Origin: Luscinia megarhynchos
Taxonomy: Eukaryota; Chordata; Aves; Passeriformes; Turdidae
Length of the DNA stretch: 64,000 nt
Direction: 5' to 3'
NCBI GenBank assembly: GCA_034336665.1
Contig: JAPFBE010000002.1
Location: forward strand, 17,710,906 to 17,774,905
How positions within the stretch are numbered: the first letter of the stretch is position 1; every line of letters starts with the position of its first letter. Positions 48,801 through 62,700 of this stretch are shown here, in pieces. The translations under genes were made by a program, and so were the position numbers. The notes under the pieces were generated by a model, which had not been told where the DNA came from, did no database searches, and was given only the letters and a program-made list of their open reading frames with translations.

Positions 48801-51800
48801 GTTCCTGAAAATCCCCTCTCCAGATGGCACTAAATATGTTCCAATATTTACTATGTCAACTAGAAACATTCTAAGCTGAATTACATAAATAGGAAATACT
48901 GTGCATCCTTTCAGTGTACTGATTTGAAATAAAATTGAGTACCATTTATTTATTAAAAAATGAATGCTCAAAATTGTAAAATAGAATTACAGTAGTATGC
49001 CTAGGTAGCAGCTTGGTTTCAAACAACAAATTCGCTTTTGTAATCCTAAGGAGGAGTTATCTATCATGCTATCAAAGGATTAAAAACTTTTTTTTAGAGT
49101 AGGCAGCCTGCAGTACATCACCAGAGTGGAAAAATTTTGTGGAATCAAGAAGCACTTGAAGTTAACAGGACTGTGATATTTGTGTCTTGGGCAAGTTTAG
49201 AGATGCTCATTTTATCAGCCAGTGTGATGAATTTGTTGTCTGGGGCACCTTGTACAGAATACAAATACTGCACAGGCACCTAGTGTAGGACAGCACCTTT
49301 CTCCCATTTTGTTTAACAACTGTGTACCCTTGTATCCAGGATAAGTGGGCCTGATCACTGGCTACCATATCTGGTTGTAAAAGGACTCAAAAAACCAAAA
49401 CACCAAGTCTCAAAATATATACACATGTACTAAAAAAAACAAATTTGGGGTGACCAGGACTCATTGTGTTTCGAAACTCTCTTGCAGCTGTTACTTGCAG
49501 ATGGTACAGCAAATGCAATTTCCTTTAAAACATCCAAAACAGATAGAATATTGTGTAATAAAGCTGTCTGATTATTGACTTTTGTTTCTTAGCCAGAAGT
49601 TGAAGTAGGGAGGAAATGGACAATGCAGCCCCCTAAATCAGTTTTACAGTTTGCCACTAAGGTGGTCACCATCAGCACAGGGTCACTAAAGGCAAAAGTC
49701 TTCATTTTGTTTTTAGAGGATGCAAGTCCTCGAGATATGTGAGATGGTCAATCTGGAGCATGGAAAGCCATAGCAGAGTTTCTGCATATTGTCCCTTAAT
49801 CCTAAAACCCCTCTCCTTAGAATAAATAGTATGCTCTTTCCAGGCCCAGTTTTACTTTAATCAAAATTTAAATTGAAATTCAAAAACTATGTTAAATTTT
49901 CTACATTATTTTTAGTCAAAAATAAAGAAAGAGGCTCAAACTGAGCTCTTGTTCTTACAAGTTTCAGTCCTCGTTATATTTTGCCTGTTGACACGTAGCT
50001 GGAACAAGACCACATACTTCTGTGAGGAGGTTATCCAGCAGCCATTGTATCAGTGCTACTGTAGGTCATTGCCTCAGTGTGCTCCCTTTGAAAAGGCTGC
50101 CATAAAGAGAAACTTCAGCTGAAAACTATTTCCAAATAATTTTCACACGGTAAGGAATTATTCTTCATATATGATGTGATTTCCACGTGCACCTTCCTTC
50201 TGCTTTCAAGTTCCCAGGCTAGTTTGTCCCACAGAATCCAATAAAGAAAGTGTAATTTCTCCCTGGGGTCTTTTCTGGTCATGCTTGATATCACTTAACA
50301 TAATGAGCTTTTTACTCTCACATCATAAAAGGTTTTGTTTGAAATTTCTCTTTTTTTTGTGCTTCAACAAAAAGTGTTGCTTACATCCCTTCTAAAGAAT
50401 GCTCTGAGTTATGTGAAATGTGGACATGCTGTCTGGGCCAACCCCTTATCTCTGCCAGATTCAAAAAGTCTGGTGCAGTACAGTGGTTTAGACTGCATGT
50501 TTTTATTGTGTTTTGTTTCTTTTAAAAATATGTATGTGTGTGTCTTGTTAAAAAACATTGCTGCCCCCGTCTAGGAACAATGCAACACTCACATCATTTC
50601 CTGAAAGAATAGAGTTGGAAGGCAATTATCTACTCACCAAACAGGCTAAAACAACAGTTCCTGATATTCTTCTCAAATATTTCAACTTCCCAGGAATCCG
50701 GAAAAAATAATTCCATGAGACGGTGTTATGAATGAAGGTATGACATTTCAGTTTCCTTCTCTTGGAATCAGACATCCAGAGGTAATAAATTACCTTGTGC
50801 TTGGCACTGCTGGGAGGGGGGTCTGGCTGTGGCAAATTGTTTTTCTTCAGTGCAGGAACAATGAAGTGCTTTTACATCCTCCTTTGTCCAGTGACAGGCA
50901 AGGGCTTCTTTCTTAATGAGCTTTCATTAGCAATCTGATGAATTACAAAGAGAAGCAACAGGAACCTGATGGCAAAGTACCTTGAGTCAAATTAAGTTAG
51001 AGATAGGAAAGTACAATAAAGACTTTTTTTTCCCATTTTATCTCTGTGAAGCAAAGCCAGTGTCATGGTCTCAGAAATGTGCTGTACCAGGAAAACATAT
51101 GGGGAAAAAAATGAGTGGTGACAAAAGCATCTTTCCTTCTTTCTTATGCATCTCAATGAGTGACATTTTAACCAGCATTATCTTGGTCCAGTTTCTGTCA
51201 CTCTGAAATGACTGCATCTGCTTTATGTGTTCATTTTACACCTCTTCGTTTTGTTTTATCAATCCTTTCAATAATAATAATAATTGCTTTTGCAGGTTAA
51301 TCTTCAGCTGACTCATTAATTTGTTTTTGAGTAGGTCTTAGAGGGGATTGCAATTTGGAATGCATGATAGACATTATATTGGCATATAAAAAAATGAAAA
51401 GCTGCTCCTGGGGCTCTTCATCATTGAAGAGCTCCCTTTACGTGTTTAACAATCAAGCAAATGGAAAATACTTCTGAAAAGTGTGTGTTTGGATCCAAAA
51501 TGAAGCTACTTAGCAAGGCAGCACAGGGAGCCTTGCATTATTAGATTTGTGAAGTCATAACAAGGAAACTGCAAGTCAATGCACATCAAAAATCAAGTTG
51601 TATTAAACCAGAAGCCCTTAATTGAACTTACTCTCAGTCTTGCATCTGGGTGGAGTATTAAGAAAATATGCTTAAAAGGGAAAGGTGTGGATTCCATTTA
51701 ATTAAGAAGGGAGATACTTGTGATTTAATGATAATATGCAGATATCATATAACTTTCCTTAGAGTTGTTTTTCTTTTCTTACTTCTTTGGGAAGGCTTGA

Positions 51801-53856
51801 CAGAGCTCTACCAGCTCCAAGGCTGTGTGAGATCACTTGTACATGGCAGCAGAGGCTGCAGAGTCTGTCTGGACTCAGCACCTGGGAGCACGTTCAGTGT
51901 TTACTAGGGATCACTTGGCCAGAAAGACCTGGACTCAGCAGAGTCTCCACATTGTGTTGTTTTCCTGCCAGGGAAAACAGGACAAAATCCTGCTCCTGCT
52001 GAAGCCTTTAGCAAAATGCACATTAACTTCACTGCAGCTAGAAAATTTAGCTGGGGGTTTTGTAATCAGACATGACTTCTGGAGGACAGAAGTAGTCCCT
52101 TTTTAAAATAATGACCCTGAACTGTGGTGAGGAAACCTGATTAATGTAATCACTGTTCTCATGCCACTGAACTTTCATGCTCATGCTATTTAGATCTTTC
52201 TCAAACTGAATCTATTGCTGTAGGTTTGCAACTTACCTGATTATTTCTGTTTGCTGTATCAAGATTTAGTTAGTTCATCACAACTCAAAACTAACTCTTT
52301 CCAAGTGTTTAAAATTTCAAGGCATCTCATGAGTAATGAGGTCAAGGAACTTTAGCATGTTTCCTGGATCGTGACATATTTTGTGAATAGTAGGCTGGTT
52401 GTTAGTACCTATGAAGGGTAGGTAATGAGAGTACCTTGTCTTTTACCCAAAATGTCAACAGTGGCTTTTACATGAACCAAAAATTAAGAGAGGTTAAACT
52501 TAGTTAATTGTTAAGCAGATCCTTCTTTTCCTATCTGATAGCCCTGGATGCATAAACAGGCATGTTTGAAGGTGAACTTCTTATTTCCATTTTGCCTTCT
52601 CATCTCTTGCTCATGGTAAGGAGGTGATAAGCTAACAGTTTCCACAACTGTTTTGGTAGAGCCCTGCAGGCTTCACCTCCCATCCTTTTTCACATGGCCT
52701 CGTAGTTGTGACTGCTGTAGGACCTGGTGCTCTGCTTCCCACCAGTGCTGTCCCTTTGGCTTCACTTCAGCTCATTGCTGAGTTGGCAGTGTAACACAAA
52801 AGGAGTAAAAGGCAGTAAATTTTTTCTGTTCCTGGAACACCGTTAGTGGCCATTAAGCCAGTAACAGATGTTTAACTGAAAGGTCAGATAATTTACAACG
52901 TGAAACATTATTTTGGTTGCCAGCTTTCACCATTAGAAGTATGCAGTTTGCCTACCTAATACTCGAAGTGTTTGTGGCCCTGTGAAATGAGCTAAAATCT
53001 GGGCTGAGAATCAGACCCTCGCTCCATTATGGGATCATAAGGAAGAAAAAGGAGGGGAGAGAAAACAGTCCCAGAGAGCTGAGTAAAACAAACGAAGAGT
53101 CATTATGTCTTGGTATTCTATAATATCTATACTGATATTTTGCTAAGTCCTTTGATCAGAAGAAATAGAACTGGGCAATAAAAAGCCAAAGATTAGATAA
53201 GAAGACTAGAGTGTCAGCTTGCTTGGAAGCAAAGTATATTTTAGGAGATGTAGTCTGGAAACCTTAGGCAATTTATTATATATATATTTATTTTTTTTTA
53301 ACATGGAATTTATTAGAGAGGAGTGGAATTTATTATCATTACTTTAATGTCTGCAGAAAATAGGATTGTCACCTTTTCTTACTGTGCAAGTAATTGAGCC
53401 ATTGAAGTAATTGAGTAATTGAAGGCTCCAAATTTATTTTCTATAAAATTGAAAGGGAAAGAAAAGGTCTCAAATTGTGTTTCTTTCTAACAGGTGACAG
53501 TACTGCCCATCCAAGCATACTAGTAGTGAGGTCAGTTCTAGGGCTTTTATGTTGTTTTTTTTTTTGTGGGGAGAGGTTCCTGAATATGTTGATAGAACAG
53601 CTGTATTTTGTGCTAAGTATAATATCTTGCTCCTGAGGTCTGTGTAACTTCTGTGTAACTAAGGAGAAGGAGAAAACCTAAACTGTAGAGATGGGAATAT
53701 TACATAGATAAGGCATTTGCAGTTATGTTATTTTCACGTGTTTCTTGCTATTAAATGCTACAAACAGAGAAGGGAGGAAAGCTAATAATATTCCGAACAA
53801 ACCCCATTTATTTTGCGTAATGCACAGATATTCATTTAATTTTTAGATGGGTGGTT

Positions 53857-54050
53857 GCGCCAGCATTTAAGGTAACGATTAGAAAACAGAGCTGACTTTC
53901 TGGGGGCAGTTGTGTCGCCAGCCCGTGGCTGGAGGCTCGGGCAGGCTTTCCCCAATTAGCAGGCTGCGTGCCCGCTCTGGTGGCCAGCTCCCCAGTTTGT
54001 GCGTCCTACGCGTTACCGCAGTCGAGACTCGAAACATAAACACCTCGGAA
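53857..54050. promoter_or_regulatory. Small isolated CpG cluster
   Basis: About 14 CpG dinucleotides occur within roughly 190 bp, including TACGCG and GTCGAGACTCG near 54,007-54,030, with few in the neighbouring kilobase. No exon or repeat explains it. It could be a regulatory element, an unannotated first exon or a young insertion. Confidence 0.35.
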
Positions 54051-56659
54051 CACCAAAAGTGCCAAAAGCCACCTTATTTTGTTGCTATTTTCTCTAATTA
54101 TACCTGGGAGGACTGGGGAGTTTTAGCACATTTCTTCCATCCCTTTTTTTTTTTTTTAATTTATTTTATGGCTTGGTTTTTGCATCCCGTAAACCCTTGG
54201 CAATGGGTACAGCAGCTGCCTTTGGACTTGCAGGAGATGAGGTCCACGAGGACATGGATGTTTCAGCAATGACCAGTCAGTCCCTTCTTTGACCATGCCA
54301 GGGGTTGGTGGTCTGGCCAAGAGAGTGGCCATCGTGTGTACAGCCTCCTTGACAGGTGTGGGACTCCCCCTCAAGGCTCCCATTCACTTCTGTGATTTCC
54401 ATCCTCTCCTTTCTATTTTGTGCTTGGCTTCCTAGCCAACGATGCCCTCTGAGCTCTAACTTCCATCTTTTACTCACGTTTTCCCTCAACAAGCCTATAT
54501 CAGGGATTGCAGAGTTCTGATTTTTTTTCCTCATTTTTTTTCTTTCTTTAACATGAGAAGGTCAGTTTGGTTTACTTTATGGTAGAAAGTATGAGACTCC
54601 ACAGCAGAAAAGGTGGATGCAAGTTGTTTTCATAGAGTTTAATTAAGGTTAAGTGGAGTTCCTCCAAAGTTTGTGCTGGGGCTCTCTAATGTTTGATTTG
54701 GAGGAAGGCGCAAGCAGTGGGATCGTAAAATCAACACATACCCCAAAGAAATTGCTCGGTCACACTTAGAAAGGAGGAGAAGAAAATGTGGAAGGACCTA
54801 ACAAAGGTCTGTCAATCTGACATGATGATGAAGCTGCTATTGCAGTCTAATGTGATTTAGAGAAATTTGTATATACTAGATTTTAATTCACCAAAACCAG
54901 ATGGGAAAAGGACACAGATGTGGCTGTAAAAAATGGAAAGGATTTTTCCATCATGCTATGTTGGCTGAAAAGCAAAGAGATGTATGGGAAATGAGATAGT
55001 AGTATTAGGGAACAATAAAGAGCAATACTAAAAATAAAATAATGTAAAACCTTGATATATATATATACACCCAGATATATGTACCTGGACTACTAAATGC
55101 AGTCTGCTGCACCTCAGAAGGAATATGACTGAAAAGGGAAAAGGGCAGCAAAAATCTAATGAAGTTTTGAGAGGTGTGTATGTAGGCAGAAAGTTTTAGA
55201 GGCGTGGTGTGGACTCTGAAGTTTTCAATCCAGTAAACAGCACAAAGTAAATCACAGACCAATTAATATTCCTTTATTGTCCAAGAGTAGTGAGAAAACA
55301 GATTAAATCTATTTGACTATTACGACTGATTAGAGAAATTGAGTTTTTTATGTAACAGACAATTGATTTGTTGTCCACACTATAGGTTGTCATTGACCAA
55401 CTGTTTTGTTGGTGAACTTTCTGGGAAAATTGTCCACACTGCATTGAAGGACTCTGCTTAGGAAACTTTCCATTGGCTTTCTTGTCCTAATTTCATTGTG
55501 ACCTTTCCTAACTGTTGAACACTGTCCTTTGCACAACACTTTTTAACACAGATGAAGGCATCTCATCAGACACCTGTCTTAAGGCATGTGTTTTCCATGA
55601 ATTTTAGTTCTTCAAACAATCTATTTCACACTGTATATTGTGTAACAGTTGCTATTTAACTTTTAGGGAACTCTAGGAAGGATTTAACAAAAATCTCACA
55701 TTTTACTGGAAGTATGATGTATCCTTTTTCCTTTAAGATTCCCACATCCTATTACATCTCACTGTTTTCCTGGGTAGATAAGCATCCATGTGCATTTCAC
55801 AAAATACTTGAAAAGGAGAATGCACGTGGCTGATCATATCTGGTTTTTTTCCAGTGTTAAACTTGTCAGTGAATTTTGGGAAGGGAGAATGAGCAGTGCA
55901 GTTTCTTGGAAGTACCTTGTAGGAGGTGGGGTGACATTGGATCCTGCATGACTTTGAAAGGTGCTATGGGGGAAAACTAAATGGCACATTGACTTAGGAG
56001 GGAGAGAGAGAACCTGCTTCTACTAGGAAAATACAAATAATCCCAATGTTTTTTTTCCTTATAAAGCAAATACATCCATGCCACTAGAATGACTCTCTGG
56101 GATTTCAAACAAATTTACCATGCAAAGGTATTGAAAGGCAATTGGCTGCAGTCTGTGCCAAACTTGTAATGCTTTGTTGGTCTTGCATATTAAGAGTTTG
56201 CTGTAAATAAGCTTTCTATCTATGTGCCCTTACTTGCTTTATGTGGAATTAGTAGTCCAGCAGCATGTTTGCCTACAGCTCCTTTTATTTCCAGCTTTTC
56301 TGAAGCGCAATGAACCTGTCTTGCTTTGTTTTAATACCACTGGAATAGTCATGCATTTGAGTGAGCACTGACTGTTGAAGTGTCTGATGGTGCCAGAATG
56401 GCTTCTGAAGGTGAGAGAAGGGCATCTGGCTGTGGACATCTTACAGATGAGGAAACTGTGAGGTTTTCCCAGTGCTGGCACAAGGAAAGCAGGGTTGCTC
56501 TCCTTAGGGGTGGCATAAAGGGCATCAAGAAAGCTGAGCCAGGCTTTGCTTTTACCATTGGAACAGTGTTGCTGGACAAGAACTAAGGCCCCATCCAAAT
56601 GAAATTTTTCCTGGTCAACTGTGGGCTATGGACAAGGAGAGAATCCAAATACCATCTCC

Positions 56660-56717
56660 TAAAAAAAAAAAAACAAAAACAAAAACCCAAAAGCAAACAA
56701 ACAAACAAAAAAAACAC
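56660..56717 (+). repeat. A-rich simple repeat with CAAA/CAAAAA units
   Basis: A poly(A) run followed by CAAAAA and CAAA repeats. It is low-complexity and gives a spurious hydrophobic open frame on the opposite strand. Confidence 0.85.
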
Positions 56718-59700
56718 TAACACAAAGCGACACTGACACAAAGAGAACCCCACCAATCCCATCCACCAAAAAGCTGCAACTCCCCATCCTTCAAGTCCCA
56801 TGTTCCCGAATCTGATCACATACTTCTGCTTCAGCAAAGAAGAGAATTCCATGAGAATTTAATACCTCGGTCCTGAGGTTCCCACAGAGCAGCTGGCTTG
56901 GGTTCCTTCACAGAGACAGGGTAAGCAGTAGGTGATGGAAGGTTTTCCAGTTAGCATAGCATACTCCACAAAGCAGGGAAGGTATAGAAACAGATATAAA
57001 TTAATAATTAAAAATAGCCCACTTTCACCAGCAACAACAGAGAAAATACTTTCCATGCTATGTAAGTAATACATCAACATTTAAGCTGATTAAAATTTGA
57101 TAAACTACTAACTTCCCCATTTTCTGATAGGAAGGCTGGGGCCCAAGATAAAGCAGTGTCATGCTGGGGAGGACAAATACCCTAGCATCCAATAAGCTTT
57201 CAAAGCATTTATTTTGTTAAGACTGATCCCTGCTTCCTTTGTAACTCTTTGTTTATTAATGAGTTGACTCATCCAAAGTCCAGCAGCTTGTTTCCACACC
57301 AGAGGAATGGATTTGCACCTCTGCCAAGTGGAGTCAGAGGCAGAGATAACAGCCAGCAACAACAAAAGTCTTCCCTGGTCCCTTTGCCAAGAACAATTGG
57401 CAGAAAGGACTCGAGGAGTAACTTATCACCAGCACGGGGAGAGGCTGAAGCTCTGGAAGCAGAGGGGCTGCTGCTTGCCTGCCACAGATAAACAGCAGGA
57501 TGCAGCCCAGAGCCAACATGCATTGCAGGTTTTACCTGGAGGAGGAGGAGGAGGCACCCAGCAGTAAATGGAACACTCTGGGACAGCCAGCCAGTTATTT
57601 CAAGCAGTCTACTAAGAGCACCAGCCTAATGCAGCAGGCTTTTTTTCAGGTGCCAAAGCCACACTGACAAAACCCTGAAGATAATTAGGTCCTGAGGTAA
57701 GTATTGTCTACAAATGCACACACATCCCTAAGTTGGTTGAGGTCTTCTCAGGTGGAGTGTTGGGTTTTTTAATGTGAGCAGTAGTCAGGTCCTGTAGCAA
57801 GCATGATGTGAAATGAGCTCACAGCAGTTCACATTTGACATTTTAACCTGTTTCTCTCCAGTGTTATTCTACAAAATAGTGCACCTGTTCATTTCCATAC
57901 CTCTGTGTTTGATCTGGATGAATCTTTTGCTCAAGGGTAAAAATATAGCAGCACCTGAGGCAAATTCTCTTAGAAAAACTATCAAAATTTGACTTGTGAC
58001 TGCATTACAGTTCTCTCTGAGAGGAGATCCCTCTAGCTAACTAGTCAGAGAAGCTCAGGCTTCACCAAAGTGATAACTCTAAGTTACAGCTCTGCAGCTG
58101 ATATTTGCATGGCTTTTTGGTCAAAAGACACATCTTACCAACTAGCATGTTGAATGTAACTGGAACACTGATGGAGAGAAAAGTTCTGTTACTCGAATCT
58201 CATCATGATTGATGAAATATGATTCAATATGTTTCATTTAACAAAACATATAGCAAATCTGAGGGTTTAGACGGGCAGAAGTGGGAAATGGTGTATTGTG
58301 GATTGTCCACCATAGTTGGCCTACATACTGCTAAACACATTTCAGATTCAGGAGAAATTGGAGCATGTAATTTTTTCTGCATCTCTTCTTTGCCTTAAAT
58401 CAAATTTACTTCTTGATATGACTCAATGTCAGAAACTGTCTTTCCAATCTGGCTTGGTAGAGATTATTTTTTGTTATTTTTTCCTCTTCCCTGTCAATAC
58501 ATCTAAATTGTATTGAGATCCTTCCACTTTTTTTTCTGCGGAGTTATTTTTTCCACAACTTCATCCAGCTTTCTCAATTGAGCTTTTATTGACCATGTGT
58601 TACTCTTCAGCTTGGAACATGCTCCTTGCAAGGGTCACAGAGATACATGCTTCCCCCCCAATTCCAGATCCACATATATTTGTTTAATCATGCTGCTTCT
58701 CCCTTCAGATCTCAGACTTGGCTTCCATGAAGCATCGTATCTAATTTAGGACTCTAGTTTCTTCAACACAGGACAGAAAAATTGCTGTTGATTTTTAAAC
58801 TTTATATTTCCTGGTATTTTTAATTCTAAAGTTAGCCTTTACTGAACTATTAACATTATTTTTGTTTCACAGCAGAAACAACAGAGGTAAAAAAACAGTG
58901 TGAAGATGGTTTGCAATGAAATTTTTCATAACCACTAGACCAAGAGATGAGAAAGTTACTGATTTCTGAGGTATGAGTTCAGAGTGGCAAAATAATGATT
59001 TCCTGTGAATCACCCATATTATTATAAAAACTGAACATCCAAAATGTACTTGTGCTGTAATCTTTGTCCATGAGCCCATCTCACCCTCCAGCCTTCTCCC
59101 TCTCACTTTACCCCACCACACCTAAAGTGAGACTTTTAGCACCAGAGACCATGCCTTTTCTTTCTTTTTTTAAAAGAGTTTCTACCATTTTTGCTTGCTC
59201 TATAAAAAACTGATAACTAGTGTGATGCCAAGGAAGGAAAGAAAAAACGGATACATTAGATCATAAGGCAAAATAAGAAATTGACAAACTTAAACATTTT
59301 CTTTTCAAAATGCAACCACTCTTGGGAGAAATCAATGCTGCCAGTGTTATGAATGAAGTCCACCTCTTCATTGGAGCATCCCTGTTCCTGAGTGAAGACA
59401 CTGCCGTGCCATGCAAGGATATTTGGGACACCTAAATGACAAGTCAGCCCAGCACTATGGGCTGGTCACTGAGAGCCCTCAGGCAGTGGCTGCAGAGCCC
59501 AGGCCAGAGATGCTCTGAGCTGCCAGAACCCCTGTTGGGCTCAGCAGTGCTCCCCACCTTGCTGCTTGGTGCCCTTCCCTCGTGCCAGGTGCTTGGAGCA
59601 GGATGGGTGCCCCAATGAGCTCTGTCAGGTGGAGTTGTGCACAGCTGTGAAGCACAAGGAGAAGGGATGAGCAGGGAGAAGGAGTGGGCCAGGAGCTGCT

Positions 59701-62700
59701 TATATAATCATGATTTTCTGCTTACTTCACCCAGGTGAGTGGGGGGCTGAGTGTCTCTCTGTGCCCACCATTACCCCAGAGTCAACATGTCACGACCATG
59801 GCTTTAAAACCCTTTTGGAATTCATTCCCCTTAAGGTATTGGGGTGTTCATCCCATCACCTGACCTCATGTGTTTCTAAGCAATCAGCCATACCAGCATT
59901 AGAAGTGCTGCAATCTGTCATTTGATGTACTTTTTTTTACCTATTTTTTTAATGATGTTATTGATTCTATTTGCTTGTTGTGTTTTCACTGTTCCCCTTT
60001 CCTTCCCATCTAATATCTCCTTAATATCTGCTTTTCATTTGGATTCTAAGGATTTTCACAAGGATTTGAGAAAGTTGGAATGCAGTTCTCCATCTTGAAT
60101 GGATTTTATGTGATTCTTTAAAGTGTTGTAGATTTTTTTATCTTATCAGTAGCAAAATATAGGTGGGGTACATGAGCTACCTGGATTCCCAAGAGAAATG
60201 TAGGAAGTGAGGAAGCTGAACACCTTCTCATGAGACCAGAATGGAGCATTGTGTTGGGGCCCTCAGTTTTTCTTTTAGAGTTTCTTATTCACACACAGCA
60301 GTAACATTTGCTCAGAGGACTCTAAGCAGGCATCTCATCCTTCTTCATGCCCTTTCTTACCACAAATGTTAACAAACTTAAAGGTGACACCCGAAATGTG
60401 TAGCTGGTAGCTGCACTAGGTAGCAGCCTTCTATTTGTTGATGGAGTAAAGGACTCTAGAAGTTGGGTAACATGTACAGCTGCCATCTCACATTCTATGT
60501 GGGCAGACACAACTGTTTGTGGCTTTTCCCCCTTCCTGGAGTGTTGTTTTGCTAGCACCTGGCAAATGCACCTGGTAGGGTTTCTGGGACTGAGGAACAA
60601 ACAGCACTGAACATACTCACTGTGGTGGCTGAGAAAGAGCATGTGATGTTACTTCAAAATAGCATTTGAAAGTGGTGAAGGCAAATAACCCTTCCTCCAG
60701 CTCCAGGTCAAGGTGAGAACTATTCTAATCCAGATCTATAGGTTTTGCAGAATTTGTACACCAAAGAATCTAAACAGATAGGAAATCTAGAGCTCTAAAA
60801 GATTTTTTAACTTTTCAATATACTTCTATTCTGAACTGCCTGAGGACAATTCCTTCTTATTAATAATTAAATACACTCGTGAAAAAGCAATTTTCTTTCC
60901 TCATTAAGAGGACACCAAGGGCTTTCCCAGAAGTTTGAGACATGGTGCATGCACAGCACCAGGACAGCCCCCAAAAGAAAGGGAGTTGTGGGGTGGCAGC
61001 TTGGTTTGTAGGTTTCAGTTCAGAAGGTGGTATTTGGAACTGCTGGACATTGTGTCAAAGCCTTTTGCAGAATTTTAGTATATTTTTTTTTACTGAATCC
61101 TTTCCCATTTCCCTCTCTATTTCTTTGACAAAGCTAGAAAATGCAATGTCTTGAGGTACCAGGCATGTCAGAGAAGTGACTTGTAAGAATAAACATGCAA
61201 TGTTGTACAATACTGCCACATAAAATGAATGGTTTACACACTAAAACCAGGTTCATTTGTTTCAGTGGGACTTCAGCCATGCCTATGTGAGAAATGTGAT
61301 ATGTAAACCTTCACCTCCAGCCCTGTGAAAGCTTGGGTGTGTGTCTCAGACTTGTGACTCGGGTTCCAGCGAGCAGTAATTGCTGTAATTGTAGTTGAAG
61401 AGCAGTAGTTGCTGTGCTGGAGGACCCGGAATGGTGAAGTGTCTTTTCACTGTCAGGTGCTGAGCACACACAGGGGTGACTCACTGCAATAAAGCCGGTG
61501 ACACGTGTTGACTTACTGAGCTCTGTCAAGGAACTACACTTCCTTCTTCTGCTGCCTGAGCTTTATCTGCAAACTGAGAGCCCCAAGCCAGGTGTCACAG
61601 GTGCTAAGAGTAACAGCAGATATTACATAGCTTATTTTTTAGCATGATTTCTCATAATCACATTGTAAAATCCATGTTTTCATATTTTGCTACACAGCAG
61701 GAATGTCCAAGTAGAGTTGTTTAAGAGCTGTAACCTCACCCTAATTTGAGTAAAAGAACAGGAAACAACAAACTTAAAGGAAGAATGAAGCAAAAGTTGC
61801 CATACCATATGCTAAAGTTGTTCCTGCATTTGCTAGCTGGAGTGCTCAATAAAACTGACTTGCTATTTATATCTTTTTTTTCCAAAGTAATTTGCAAGTA
61901 TTCATAAATCAGTCCTTACAACACTCTTGTGGATTGAGTGTAAATTTATTTTCAACTAAGCAAAAGTACAGACTTGTCACTGTACAGTGGCTCATCAGGA
62001 AGCTGTTGAACTTATTGTGTCCCTCCAGACCTGGTGCACTGTCTTTGGTTTGGATATGTTGGCTGCTGACCACTGAGGTAGGTTTGCACAGACAGTTCCT
62101 GTCTGCCAGGAGTGCTGGAGGATCAAGCCAGCTGCCTGTCGGTCACATGCTGCCAATAAAAGAACAACTTTAAAAGCAGGATCTGCTATTAAAAAAGAAC
62201 TTCCATGTCCAAACAAGCCTTATGTACACAGCCTTATCTAAAGCACCCTAGATTGCCCTCACTCTGAGATAACAGAGAAAGAAGCCTTAGCCAGGACCAC
62301 ATCTCAGTGAATGAAACAAGAGCCTGTGTCGTGGGTGCTGCCCACTCAAGGAGGATCTGCTCTTCATCAAACAGGATCCAGAGCCTGTAAACATATGGAA
62401 TGGATGGCTCCTGCATGCCTTGAGGTACAGCCAAAATGTCTTTCTCTTCTCTTACTATGGTCAAAATGGTTTTTTCCAGGCAGTGCTCATACAGATCCAT
62501 CTCATTCACACATAGAGGAAAAAGATGGTTTCATGGATTTTTTTATGCCCTGTCATTTTAAGGTGGTTAATTCAAAGTCTGAGATTCCTTTTTTCCTGAA
62601 AGCTTCTTCAGGTCCTAGAACCAGGTAGATATTTCTAATCAAAGGAAGTCCATCACATGAATCTCTAATTAGAAACAGTCCTTCGCACATAAGCCTTAAT

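Noticed and set aside
50335..50574. Cys-Gly-His in a short frame as a possible TXNDC5 thioredoxin exon
   Set aside because: The second active-site Cys and flanking Ala-Pro-Trp are absent, and no splice sites or similarity support it.
53910..54272. 120-codon plus-strand frame over the CpG cluster
   Set aside because: Its first half is CpG-rich non-coding sequence and its middle is a poly(T) tract read as Phe. It has no known domain.
56583..56852. Hydrophobic minus-strand frame resembling a membrane protein
   Set aside because: The Phe/Leu/Val run is the complement of a CAAA simple repeat.
59700..59707. TATATAA with a nearby CAG|GTGAGT donor-like sequence as a promoter
   Set aside because: The donor would lie about where transcription should start, leaving no exon, and no downstream gene is seen.
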